Source of the DNA: Diabrotica undecimpunctata
Taxonomy: Eukaryota > Arthropoda > Insecta > Coleoptera > Chrysomelidae
Assembly (NCBI RefSeq): GCF_040954645.1
Contig: NC_092809.1
Coordinates: 64,728,141-64,792,140 of the forward strand
Length of the DNA stretch: 64,000 nucleotides
Direction: 5' to 3'
Shown here: piece after piece, positions 49,001 to 61,751 of the stretch
Numbering within the stretch: the stretch's first letter is position 1
Layout of the letters: each line of letters begins with the position of its first letter
Made by a program: the position numbers and the translations under genes
Notes under the pieces: generated by a model
What the model saw: the letters and a program-made list of their open reading frames with translations, nothing else
What the model was told of the DNA's origin: nothing
Databases searched by the model: none

Positions 49001-50788
49001 TTAGTTTCTTGTACGACGGTGCAATTTTTATATACCTGTTTGACCTTAGCATTAGTTCCCGGTCGTAAAACACTTCTGACTAAGGGGAATCTTTCTAGCA
49101 ATCCTGATGTAATCAATACCTGAGTTTTACTTACATTGTCTTATATATGTATATATCCTGATTTTAGTAGTATGTATTACACTTCTGGATTTAAAAGTGT
49201 TATGAGGTTATACATATATCAGTTTGCTACCTGAATTTTCCCTTTTGTCTCTTATGTGACAACGTTATCTGCGATATCTAAAACGCTCAAATTTTTTAAA
49301 ATTATATGGGTCTATTGTTACGTTGTATGCCCTATTTTACATCGTCTCTTTTGTCTGTTAATGAACATTTATTTGGTTTTCTCGTTACTATTATACCGTT
49401 TTTTTTGCTGGTAATAGCATTATTCTATAGTATTCTAATATTTAATCTATGGAATAAATCAGGATAGCGGATAGATATTCTTTACTTTCTCGGAGAAATT
49501 ATATTGTAACACACAAAAACCCTATTAAATTGCCAAAAACTTCCTTGCATATTCTACTTACTTATGAGGGGCAGCAGCAATATCAGTACCATAATATTGC
49601 ATATATTCCTGGACTGGCTAATCGTTGGATAATAGGAAGTATGAATGTAGCAGTTTTAATGGTTTGGTGACTGCTTGCTAAAATCGGGGAGCAGAGATAT
49701 CAGTACCAAGTTAATGTCTATAGGAGTTGCGGATACATTTTCTGATACTATAGAAGTCGCAAGTACAGTTTCCCCTAAAATTAATGTTTTAGATTTTCAG
49801 ATGTATAAACTTGACGTTCATTAATTTGGACTCATTTAGTTTAGGTTTCCAATTTTAAGTACATATGAATTTTATTTAATAACAGTTATAATTTTTTTGC
49901 TGCTACTTTGCTGTTGTCAAATACTGTGAGTATGACAGTGTCATTTCCAACTATGGCCATGTAGGTATACTATTTGCAGGTTAAACTCCCATGCTATACT
50001 TTAGCAAAGGCCTAAGCTATGTCAAAAAAGACTAGCACAATTTTTTTTTTCTAAAACGTGTTTCTCAACAATTTCTCACTTAGTTACCTATATCGATAAT
50101 TCTGTATATTCAATTAATCATATGATATTTTTTATCTCTGAATAAAAATTATCGGTTTGGAATCAGCTCTTTTCTTTTATTATTGGTTTCATTAACTTAA
50201 GGTGGTTCTTAACTAGCTGTTTCTCAAATAGTTTTAACATTACTGATTTAACAAATATGAACAATTTGTTATATAATATTTTGAAAAATTTGATTCATTT
50301 ATTTTGAAAAATTATGTATATATGCAAGTCTCACCATATTTACTGATTCTTCATCATCATTCTCTTTGCCTTTATCCCTTTACGCCTTATCCTTATATAC
50401 AGAGATATCTTTCTATCTTTCGCCATATCAAGATGAATTTCTTTCATACACATAATTCTTCTATTCGTTTCCCGTCATCTCTTTTTCGGTCTTTCTCTCC
50501 TACTACTTTCTGGGACCTGGAAAACCAGAATCCTATGTATTGCATGACTCTCGTGTCGACGATCAACATGCCCTAATTATCGTAACCTATGCTTCCCCAT
50601 TTTTACATAGATGAGGTGCTGCGCCTAGACTTCTGCTAATATTTTAATTTTTAATTTAATATTTTCTTTTTAAGCCACCCATCCATCTAAGCATTGTCAT
50701 TTCGTTCAAATGCATTCATTGTTCTTATTTTTTTAACTGTCCAATTACGGTTTTATAATCGTTTTATGGAATTTACCTTTCAGTTTCT
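46020..50788. repeat. 4,769-bp tandem unit 3
   Basis: I found no difference from unit 2 in the parts compared. It leaves the array at 50,788-50,790, where CAGTTTCTTA continues into AGAACC instead of GTAATAA. The two bases TA are shared by both sides of the breakpoint. Confidence 0.97.
46438..47648 (-). pseudogene. LINE RT remnant in tandem unit 3
   Basis: Same as in unit 2, with the EVEDPV form of the thumb region. Confidence 0.82.
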
Positions 50789-51580
50789 TAAGAACCTTTC
50801 TATCACACAAGACATCACTTGCTTCTTTCCATTTTATCCATCCTTATTTGAGTCTACTATATCTCCATCTATTTCCCCATTGCTTTGTAACATCAAATCT
50901 AGATTCCTACCTAAAACGATTTTTTTTTCAATAATTTCACCAGTCAACATTACAACCTGATTTAAAGTGAAGTTGAAGTTAATTTTTAAATGCACACTTT
51001 AGATACTCTGGTTTTGTCTTCCTTAGTACCTTTTTGCTCAAGCGCCCATCTTCATTGTCTCAATCATTAATTGAATTCTCTCTCCTTATCTCTTACTAAC
51101 ACCACATCGTTAGCATACATCAGGCACCATAGAATATCTCCTTGACATGTTTTCGTTAATTTTTCCAACACTAATTAGAAGAGAAAAGGGATTAGCACTG
51201 ACCCCTGATGCAATACTATTCTTAAATTAAATTTATCAGTCTTACCCTCACCTGTTCTAACATTAGTTTTCCATTACTTGCCTTATGATAAAAATTGCAT
51301 CCGTTGTTGATTTGCCTTGCGTGAATTTAAACTGATTTTCTAATATTTCTATTGGTTGGTAAGTTGACTTTCTCTCTTTTAAAAGCATTTACTAACAGTG
51401 GCCATACCTAGTGCTACTGCTAATTCCAGTATATTATCTGCTGCGTTATTTCTAGTTCCAATGCCGTATCCTCCATCTATATGTTCATTTCCTCTGTCTA
51501 ATTAGCCTATATTAGCGTTGAAGTTACCTTCTATTATGAGTCATTTCTTAATTGGAATATTTCTAAGTCTACCACCTAAC
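50789..51580 (-). pseudogene. Diverged RTE-like LINE remnant (segment B counterpart of 19.4-21 kb)
   Basis: 50,950-51,345 matches 19,455-19,845 (RT fingers side, minus strand). It then jumps to sequence matching about 20,905-20,995 (CTTTTAAAAGCAT-like, CTAACAGTGG), omitting about 1 kb. 51,480-51,580 continues the minus-strand endonuclease end (TTCTATTATGAG). The first ~160 bases (50,791-50,950) are continuous with unit-end sequence and unrecognised. Confidence 0.6.
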
Positions 51581-53460
51581 TGATCATAGAAAGCTTTTCT
51601 TTTATCGTCACCTATTTACACATAGCGACATGGATTATGCCTGGAGGAACAACCGCTAACCAAATTGATCATGTCTTGATAGACAAACGGGCCGCAACAA
51701 ACATACAAGATGTGAACAGCCGAAGAGGAGCATGCTGCGGATCTGACCATCTTCTAGTACAGATAAAATACAAATGCAGAATTCAGAGAAACAGGAAAGA
51801 AAGACAGGAACAAAGAACAGAACAGCTAAATATACAAAAATTTAAACAACAAGATGTCACACAGAACTATGAAAGAGAAATAACACAAACACTGACAGCA
51901 CTAGGTACCGAAGAACATTGGGAAGCAATCAAAACAAAAGTTATTGACGCAGCAAGAAAAATCATAGGCAAGAATAAGAAAAATAAAAAAAGGGAATGGT
52001 TCAATGACTAGTGTAATAAGGCCATACAGAAAAGAAATGAAGAACACAAGAAATATATGGAAAGAAGAACCAGAGAAAGAAGGGCAAGTTACCAAGATTC
52101 AAGACGGAGGGCAGATAAAATATGCCAAACAAAGAAAAGAAAATACGAAAACGGAATATACAGAAAATGGAAGAAAATGTTCAGAGCAACAATATAAGAC
52201 AGGCGTACAGATATCTACGCAATTTAAGAGAAGGATATAAACCTTGAACAAATCTATGCAGAAATCAAGAAGGGCAAATAACCAGTGGTCCAAAAGAAAT
52301 AAAATCAGTTTGGAAAACCTATTTCCAAACTCTTTTAGGGACACAAGAAAATGAAGATCATATTGACATGCATCACAATGAGGGAGACACCGAAAATATA
52401 GAACCCCCAACGATGGAAGAGGTAAAACAGGCAATACGAGCACGAAAGATCAATAAGGCTCCAGGTATTGACAACGTCCCACCTGAGCTATATAAATTAG
52501 GTGGCGATCACCTAGTAGGACAAATGCATGTGCTCATGAACAAGATTTGGAATGATGAAAGGATCCCTAATGATTGGAAAACCGGGATTATATGCCCAAT
52601 TTATAAAAAAGGGGATAAACTAAAATGCGAAAATTATCGCGGCATAACCCTCTTGTGCACGGCGTACAAAATTTTTACTTACATACTAAACAAACGACCG
52701 GTTTCTGAGAAGGAAGATCTACAACTGACCAACTATTCACAGTGAAACAAATCTTAAACAAATCGTGGGAATACGACATTGACGTCCACAACATATTCAT
52801 AGATTTCAAACAAGCCTACTACTTAATTAATTGGAACAAGTTATATCAAATATTGCAGAGCTTTAATATCCCCCAAAAATACATCCGACTGGTAAAAACA
52901 ACAATGGATTCGCCAATAGCAACTGTCAGAGTCCAAAATTAGCTCACTGAAAATTTTACGATAGCCCAAGGATTAAAGCAAGGAGACGGGCTTGCACCGA
53001 CACTATTCAACCTGACCTTGGAATATGTGATAAGACAGCTGATTATTGGAAGAGGTAATCTCCTAACAAATAAATCAATACAGATTGCCCTATGCCGATG
53101 ATATCAGCATCATGTCTTGCAGAACAGAAGAGGCGGCAGAAATATATTCACAATTAAAATCAAAGTCAAAAGAGACCGACCGGACTAGAAATAAATATTC
53201 AAAAGACATAAAAGTTAACACAGGCAAGAGCTAGGGGAAACAGACGCACAGTTGAATTAGAGGACGATATTGAAACGGTAGAAAGTTTCATATATTTAGG
53301 AGTTACATTAAATACGGATGGAACAGAAGAGCCAGAAATCCAAAGAAGAATAGTAAAGGGAAACAAAGCTTATTTTTCACTCGATCATGTGTTTCGCTCC
53401 AACAACACACATTCAAATCAGGGTCTACAAAACTATTATCAGACCAATAGTATGTTATGT
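51580..53460 (+). pseudogene. LINE ORF2 remnant, endonuclease end to RT thumb
   Basis: From 51,637: GGTTANQIDHVLIDKRAA and CGSDHLLVQIKY, the last endonuclease motifs (NQIDH; SDH with catalytic His). Then an Arg/Lys/Gln-rich linker to 52,011 (stop), a middle part in other frames, and from 52,368 INKAPGIDNVPPELYKLGGD, IPNDWKTGIICPIYKKGDKL and CENYRGITLLCTAYKIF (RT fingers). From 52,742 motif A FIDFKQAYYLINW appears, with the second Asp changed to Tyr. Then TIAQGLKQGDGLAPTLFN (motif B, about 52,955-53,010), a shifted YADDISIMS (motif C, about 53,092-53,118) and ESFIYLGVTLNTDG (thumb, about 53,283). At least three frameshifts and several stops make it non-functional. Confidence 0.88.
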
Positions 53461-54070
53461 ACTCTCAGCTGACTGGTTTTTTCCTCTCTCACTTTGAGTT
53501 TTTCTTTGCTTCTTTGTCGGCAAAGATAACACTTTTCTATTTATCACATTGTTTTATCTGCACTAGAAATACGTCACATTTGTGTTAGACACATGTCTTA
53601 CCTACGAGTTTTAGTGAAGTAAAGTTTCTTTATCTCTAGATATGCCCTCAATTTTTATAAACATAATTAGAATAGGTTGTCCTAAAAGGTTCGATTTGAC
53701 AAAATCATATTGCACGGGTGATTGAATAATTAGCCAATTAATTAGTTAATCATTCTCCAGGGTACGTCCGATTGCAATGGTCTCATTAGTACTTTAATCT
53801 TCGTGAAGCCTCCTTCTTTTGACCCCTTAAGTAATGGCTTATCATTTACTTTTTATGAAAAATTTAATTTTTATATACAGCCTATTACTATTCGACGATA
53901 TTTCGAATCAGATTTGTGTACTAATAACTGTAGGTAATAAAGAATCTCTTTATGCAGAGTAAATAAGTTTGTAATTTCAGTCACAAGTCGTTTATATGGA
54001 TAATAAACAGTTAAAATAAGTGTTCAAAATTTTAACTACCTATATCGGCGCTATTGATCTTGACAATGGC
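53461..54070. repeat. Three-copy interspersed segment (copy 3)
   Basis: It starts TCTCAGCTGACTGG and keeps TAGCCAATTAATTAGTTAAT and the ACGTCCGATTGCAATGGTCT region. It is more diverged from copies 1 and 2 than those are from each other. It begins where the 51.6-53.5 kb LINE ends, suggesting a breakpoint. Confidence 0.7.
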
Positions 54071-54369
54071 TACTTAGACATAGTATTTTTTAGTATGTAA
54101 TATATTCTGGATCATATTACATACGTGCTAATATGCTGTACTAATACTGTTGAGCGATGTTGATATATTTAATGTATGGAGGATATACTGTTCCCATTCC
54201 TATTTACTATGCACGTGTTTAAAAATAATATTTGAAAAAAATATATTGAAGGGAAGTACTTTTACCTATGGTAGCGACAATCAAATTTATTTCTTACACT
54301 TTAACGTTTCGTGGTAAAAATGATTTTGTGTGAAAATAATGGTAATTAAATAGGTGCTTTGGAATATTT

Positions 54370-54610
54370 ATTGAGTTCAATCTAACTGCAAGATTGGTAT
54401 AATAAATTATTTATCCCTACAATATGTGATGAATTTATTTCTATTGTATTGAAATATCTGCAACTCATAAGAGTGAACAAATTACAGAAAGCGAAATTTT
54501 ACTCTCTAATTATTGATTCAACACCTGATATAGATCAGCGTACCGTCATTCTTCACTATGTTCTTTTAAGTGGTATAAAAGAGGGATTTTTGAGATTTGA
54601 GACTCATCAA
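54370..54610 (+). pseudogene. ZMYM1 / hAT-like transposase fragment
   Basis: Plus-strand translation gives CDEFISIVLKYLQLIR, KAKFYSLIIDSTPDI and TVILHYVLLSGIKEGFLRFE. The IDSTPDI-x-HYV spacing is typical of zinc-finger MYM-type protein 1-like genes (DUF4371, hAT-derived), in which the Asp belongs to the RNase-H-like fold. Only about 70 codons are present. The sequence then runs directly into a minus-strand LINE, so the tail of the 100-codon open frame to 54,751 is not part of it. Confidence 0.65.
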
Positions 54611-55658
54611 ACTGATGGTTCGGTAGTCACTACATCTTTTTGCATTTGCTTTTTAAGGTATCGTCACAAAAATCGACAGCCGCCAATCCGTTGGTATATA
54701 GCCAGTTTCATAAATTTTATTAAACAGATGAAGGAGAGATATTTTACCTGAACTTTGGAAGCACTTTATTATTTCACTCGGTATTTCATCTGGTCCCGTC
54801 GCTTTTCAGGTCTTTGCTAATCGTATTGCTTGTTCAATTTCGTCCATAGTTATGTCAGGTCCTGTAACTACTTCGTTAATTTTAAGCTCGGGCCTTTCAT
54901 CACTAAACAGTTCCTCAATATACTCTTTCCATCTGTCTATTTTATGCGAATTAGTGATAGTCAGTTTTCCGTCTCTATCAACGTTGTTATTTGCCTGTTT
55001 TTTGTTCTGACCTGTCAGTTGTTTTATTTTTTTATACATATTAAATGAATCATGTTTTCCCTGTAATTCTTCAATTTCTGAACATTTGTTTTCGAAAGTA
55101 TGTTTGTTTTGCAGATTTTATTTTAGTCCTTTTCTCTTTATTAATTACTTTATACATTTCTACGTTTTGGTTCTTAAAATTGCGTCTTTTTTCGATCAAA
55201 TTCAAAATCTCATCGTTCATCGACTTTTGCTTTTTTTGACTGCTCTCTTTTAAGTTTGGAGTTGAGTTGCTTATAATCGTTTTGATTTGGTTCCAATGAT
55301 CCTCGATGGATTCTTGTTATTCATAATTATCAAAATTGCTCTCTAAATTGTTTGCAATCATCTGGCTATTGTTTCTAATAAAATCCATATACAGTTTGTT
55401 ATAGGATCGTTGTTGCTTTATCCGTTTAAGTTTTAATTTTATTTCTGCTAACAACAGGTTGTGATCAGATGGAACATCGGCACCAGGAAGAGTTTTTACA
55501 GACTTTACTGCATTTCTGTAACGCTCACTGATAGTTATGTAGTCAATTTGATTTCTGACGATATTACGGGGAGTGTTTGCTGGAGATTTCCATGTAAATA
55601 ATCTCCGTTTAGGTAGTTTGAAAAAGGTGTTCTTTATACATAGGTTATGTTCTTTGCG
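54600..55658 (-). pseudogene. CFDP2-like LINE, distal half (after the nested insertion)
   Basis: The minus strand continues the LINE of 58,379-59,001. KEHNLCIKNTFFKLPKRRLF and TWKSPANTPRNIVRNQIDYI (endonuclease NQIDY), then PGADVPSDHNLLL (SDH motif) run to 55,317. From 55,039 ITNSHKIDRWKEYIEELFSD and GPDITMDEIEQAIRLAK form the linker before the RT. Then, broken, KATGPDEIP- and KKANAKRCSDYRTISLMS-like fingers reach about 54,600, where the hAT-like fragment begins. The RT palm and C-terminus are missing. Roughly 90 bp of coding (55,040-55,316) is in shifted frames. Confidence 0.85.
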
Positions 55659-58378
55659 GAGCACAGAGCCACGTTCTCTGTCGCTCACGTGGGTAACTCC
55701 AATCTGGCGCGTCCATGTCGCGGGGATTGGCATCTATCATTTCAGCAGGCCGGAGTGAATACATGGCCAAGTCCAGATCGGGACCCAGTTCTGTGGGGTA
55801 TAACACTGACCCCTACCTAGGGATACAGGTGAAGACCACAAAGGTAGGCACGGCGGAGAAGAAGATCTTCGGTGCGACGTGGATGGCGGAAGTGGCATCC
55901 CTGGATTTTAGGGATGGTATAAAATCAAACCGATAGTTATAGTTATACTTGCAAAATTACAACTAAACACCCGTTACTCCATAAAGATCATTCAAGTCTA
56001 TGCACCAACATCGAGTCACGCTGACGAAGAAATAGAACAGTTCTATGATGACTTGTACACAGCTGTTTCAGAAGACCAAGAACATTTTACGGTAAAATGT
56101 GGCGACTTTAATGTCAAAATAGGAATAAGCACTGATCCAGCTGAAAATGCCCTCGGAAATTTTGGCACACCAGATAGAAACGAAAGGGGCAAAATACTCT
56201 TAAATTTCCTATTAGAAAACAATCTATATTTAATGAATAGCTTCTTTTATAAGGGAATCCATAGAAGACGGACTTGGAAGAGCCCCGATGGTAAGACAAA
56301 AAATGAGATCGACTTCATCATCACTGACAAAAAACATATAGTCAAAGATGTTACAGTCTTAAATCAATTTAGAGATTTCTCAATACAACAAGAGAAGACG
56401 TAAATAACCTAAACGAAGAAATAGTAGATACATTAACACAAGCTCAGGAAAAATCTGGCTTTAAACATGGAAAAGAACAAAAAATTAGTAAAGAAACGAA
56501 ACAAAAAATGGAAGACCGTAGAATGCTCAGAAGTCAAGGAAATGTTGACTCACAAGATATAAACAGCATCAATAAAGAAATCTCTAAAGCCATCAGACGG
56601 AATATTAGAAAATACAACAAGAAAATTATAAAAACTATAGAAGACAACAAAAGCATGAAACCATTGAGGAGAAAAATGAAAAATGGCAAAAAAGAAATCT
56701 TCCAACTTAAAGACAAAAATTGAAATATTATCTCAGATAGACCAAGCATATTACATATAGTAGAAAGTTTCTATGAAACATTATATAAAAGTCAAGTTCT
56801 TCCAGAGCTCATCGAACAACCAATACAAAAGGTATATAATGTAGGATCGGAAGATATACCAGATATATCACGAGAGGAAATTCAACATGCCCTCAAAAAT
56901 ATGAAAAATAATAGAGCTCCGGGGGAAGATGGTGTAGTCATTGAGACAATTAAACTAGGAAGTCCACTTTTGATGTCCCGAATCCAAACACTTTTTAATC
57001 TATGTCTGCATAGTGAAAACATTCCAAGTACATGGAAGAATTTGGTTACAATCCTCCTCCACAAAAAAGGGGATAAATCAGATCTCAAAAACTATAGGCC
57101 AATTAGTTTGCTTAACCACCTATACAAGCTCTTTACTCGAACACTGACAAACAGATTAGAAGCAAAATTCGATTTCTATCAATCAGAAGAACAGGCAGGA
57201 TTTAGAGCGGGACACGGAACAAACGACCATTTGCAATGCCTTAAAACTCTAGTTGAAAAGTCTTTCGAATATAACAGACCCCTTGCTCTTATCTTTGTCG
57301 ACTTCCACAAAGGATTTGACACAGTCGAAACAGTTGCTATTTTAAAAGCACTATCAGAATGCAGAATAGATCACAGGTATGCAAATATTATTCGAAATAT
57401 ATACGATAATGCGACAACAACCGTTAACCTCCACTGCATAACTGAGAAGATAAAAATTGGCAGAGGGGTACGGCAGGGAGATACCTTGTCGCCAAAACTA
57501 TTTATAGCAGTTGTGGAGTACGCATTTAAACGGCTAGAGTGGGAATCAAAGGGTATTAGCATCGATGGAAAGATATTCAATGATCTCAGATATGCCGATG
57601 ATATTGTTCTCATAACAGACAACTTAGGAGAAGCCAGAGTTATGCTACAATAACTACAGCAAGTAACCCAGAAAGTCGATTTAAAAATAAAATATGGAAA
57701 AACAAAAATGATGACCAATCTCGTCCCCAATGAGCTAATAGAAATCGAAAAGTCGCCCATAGAACTTGTGGAAAAATATGTGTATTTGGGTCACGAAATA
57801 AGGTTAACGCGAGATAACCAAACATGCGAGCTACTTAGAAGAATAAGTCTGGGTTGGGCTGAATTCGGAAAAATGAGAGACGTATTTAAAACAAATATAC
57901 CGATCCATTTAAAAAGAAAAGCTTTTAACCAGTGCGTTCTACCAGTCCTCACATACGGAGCAGAAACCTTAACTCTCACAAAAACATCAGCCGAAAAATT
58001 AAGAAGGACACAACGAAAGATGGAGAGATCAATGCTTGGAATAAGCTTAAGAAATAGAATAAGAAACGAGGAAGTTCGTAGACGAACCGGAGTGGAAGAC
58101 ATTTTCGAACATATTACAAGGCAAAAATGAAGATGTGCAGGACATGTTGCAAGAATGAAAGACGACAGTTGGACAAAAAAAATGCTTGAGTAAAGACCAC
58201 GGACTGACAAGCGAAGCCGAGGAAGACCCCCAACGCGATGGACCGACGACCTCAAAAGAATCGTGACCAATTGGATAGCAGAGGTGCAGAACAGAAGCAG
58301 ATGGAAAAGTCTAGAGGAGGCCTATGTTCAACAATGGACAACTCAGGGCTGATTGATGATGATGATGATGTTCTTTGC
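55648..58378 (+). mobile_element. RTE-like LINE nested in the CFDP2-like LINE, 11-bp target duplication
   Basis: ATGTTCTTTGC occurs at 55,648-55,658 and 58,368-58,378. Removing the insert and one copy re-joins the minus-strand LINE frame exactly (CTC AGA TTT TGC AAA GAA CAT AAC). The insert (about 2.7 kb) begins with a GC-rich 5' part (55,659-55,935, with AGGTGAAGACCACAAAGGT) and then enters the endonuclease near 55,938, so the start of the endonuclease is missing. It ends with stop codon and (TGA)n tail at 58,350-58,370. It is the same family as the minus element at 25.9-27.6 kb. Confidence 0.92.
55938..58353 (+). pseudogene. RTE-like LINE ORF2: endonuclease, RT and C-terminus with few lesions
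   Basis: From about 55,975: KIIQVYAPTSSHADEEIEQF, CGDFNVKIG (GDFN endonuclease motif), NERGKILLNF, RRTWKSPDGKTKNEIDFI, with a stop at 56,403 and a frame change. 56,508-56,900 is a basic linker. RT from 56,901 shows NNRAPGEDG, NYRPISLLNHL, FVDFHKGFDTVE (motif A), RQGDTLSPKLF (motif B) and LRYADDIVLI (motif C). The frame is kept from 56,508 to the end at 58,353, interrupted by TGA 56,721, TAA 57,651, TGA 58,128 and a TAA near 58,190. The C-terminus has RCAGHVARMKDDSW and RGRPPTRWTDD. The lost first part of the endonuclease and these stops mean it is inactive. It restores 15 residues absent from the 26-kb copy. Confidence 0.92.
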
Positions 58379-59001
58379 AAAATCTGAGAAATAATCTCCT
58401 CTTTCATTTTTCTCGCCCAGTCCATAACATCTAATAATGTTACTTTGTCTGCCTTTTCCTATCTTAGCATTAAGGTCACCCATCAGAATAGTAAGATCTC
58501 TAGTCTTAATTTGGTCAGTGACGGTCTTTACATCGGCGTAGAATTTTTATGTTCTTCCAGTTCACTTTCCGCTGTCGGTGCATACACTTGTATTAAATTT
58601 ATATTTCTGGGTTTCGCGTTCAACTGAATCATTATGACCCGTTCAGATACCTGGCATATCGCCCTGTCACATTTGCTAACATCTTTTGTGACTATGAATC
58701 CTACACCATTACAATGATAATTACTGTCTTCTCCTGCATAATACACTTCATGATCATCCACATGGCATTGGCCAGATCGGGGCCATCGCATTTCACTAAT
58801 ACCCAGAATTGATATTTGCAGTCTTCTCATCTCATTTACGGCATTCTGTGTTTTTCCGGGTTCATATAAACTCCGCACATTCCATGTGCCTATTCTACAG
58901 CTTTTTTCGATATCAAATTTGACCGTTGTAAAGACCTTCTTCTCCGCCCTGGATGCCGTTGTGGTCTTCATCCATAACCCTGGAGAAGGGACCCTTAACA
59001 C
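58368..59001 (-). pseudogene. CFDP2-like LINE, endonuclease N-terminal half
   Basis: The minus strand is open from 59,001 to 58,528. CRIGTWNVRSLYEPGKTQN (first endonuclease motif, WNVRSL), ISILGISEMRWPRSG (catalytic Glu), YHCNGVGFIVTKDV and INLIQVYAPT follow in order of an APE-type endonuclease. Between 58,528 and 58,379 the frame is lost, but GLGEKNERGDYF-like sequence leads into the RTE-like insertion. It continues at 55,647. In insect annotation this domain is named craniofacial development protein 2-like. Upstream (59,002-59,110) is GC-richer 5' sequence of the same LINE (CTGGAGAAGGGACCC). Confidence 0.9.
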
Positions 59002-59149
59002 GTACTAGTTTCCCGGGCCAGGAAACACCTGGAATCTGCGGAAGGCAGGGATTTATTCACTTTCCCTGATAGGACTGTCCAAAAAGGAGTTCCTACCCGC
59101 TATCCGCGAATCTCTATATACAGTAGTTTTAATATATTAAAATGAGTGA

Positions 59150-59283
59150 GTTTATTATCTAAGGGGATGTCATATAGTTTTTAGAGAAATTCCTCTTAAT
59201 TTAAGGTGTCGTAAGCGGTATTTAGATTTACAAATACCACCCCTGATGCCTGATATCTTTCGTACTCGTTGTTACTTTTTGCA
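59150..59283 (-). pseudogene. LINE RT motif-A remnant
   Basis: The minus strand reads YQASGVVFVNLNTAYDTL, the same motif A as at 10.9, 21.8, 33.4 and 35.5 kb. As at 21.8 kb, the remnant stops abruptly at TTTTGCA and a T2 repeat arm lies to the right. Confidence 0.65.
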
Positions 59284-59299
59284 CTCACGATGACCTCTA

Positions 59300-61248
<1,949 letters not shown>

Positions 61249-61249
61249 A

Positions 61250-61268
61250 TTCCCCCATTTCTTCATTT
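61250..61268 (-). promoter_or_regulatory. Polypurine tract
   Basis: On the minus strand AAATGAAGAAATGGGGGAA lies directly upstream of the LTR. This is the expected primer for plus-strand DNA synthesis and fixes the LTR start. Confidence 0.75.
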
Positions 61269-61751
61269 CGATAACAAACAAATTTTTACCTATAATTATA
61301 AATTTCCTAAAACTTATTTACAAATAATATTTTTCTATAAATCTTAAAAACTAACAAAAACCTCTTTCTATAATCCCTTCTATTGTCTTTAATCACTGCA
61401 TTAATGGATTTTGAAAAACCCCGTTCAATTCTTTGGCTTTCACTTAAACTTATGCGGGTCACTCAAGTATAACAAAGAAATGATTGATGTAAAGCTTACA
61501 TTTTGTTTGGTACAGGTAATTCAAGGATTTAATAACTTTCCTTCTCCGAAATGTTTGTTGGATATTATCCTACTTATCTGAATTATTTTAATGTTTTTGA
61601 ACTTTGAAATATTTTTAAACAAACCAATATTTTTCTCGATTTTACATATCATAACAAATCCCCGCCATTTGATCTGCCGAAAACTCTTTGTTAAATTTTA
61701 AAAATGACAAAAGTTTTCTAGGATCAAATTATTTCACTATGTTATTAAAAT
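61269..61751. other. Spacer between pol and polypurine tract, no env
   Basis: About 480 bp without a minus-strand open frame longer than a few tens of codons. There is therefore no envelope gene in the usual place after pol. Confidence 0.7.

Noticed and set aside
55573..55936. Plus-strand frames in the GC-rich stretch at 55.6-55.9 kb as a host exon
   Set aside because: The stretch lies inside the target duplication of the nested RTE-like element and is its 5' region; AGGTGAAGACCACAAAGG-like sequence also occurs in the 5' part of the outer LINE.
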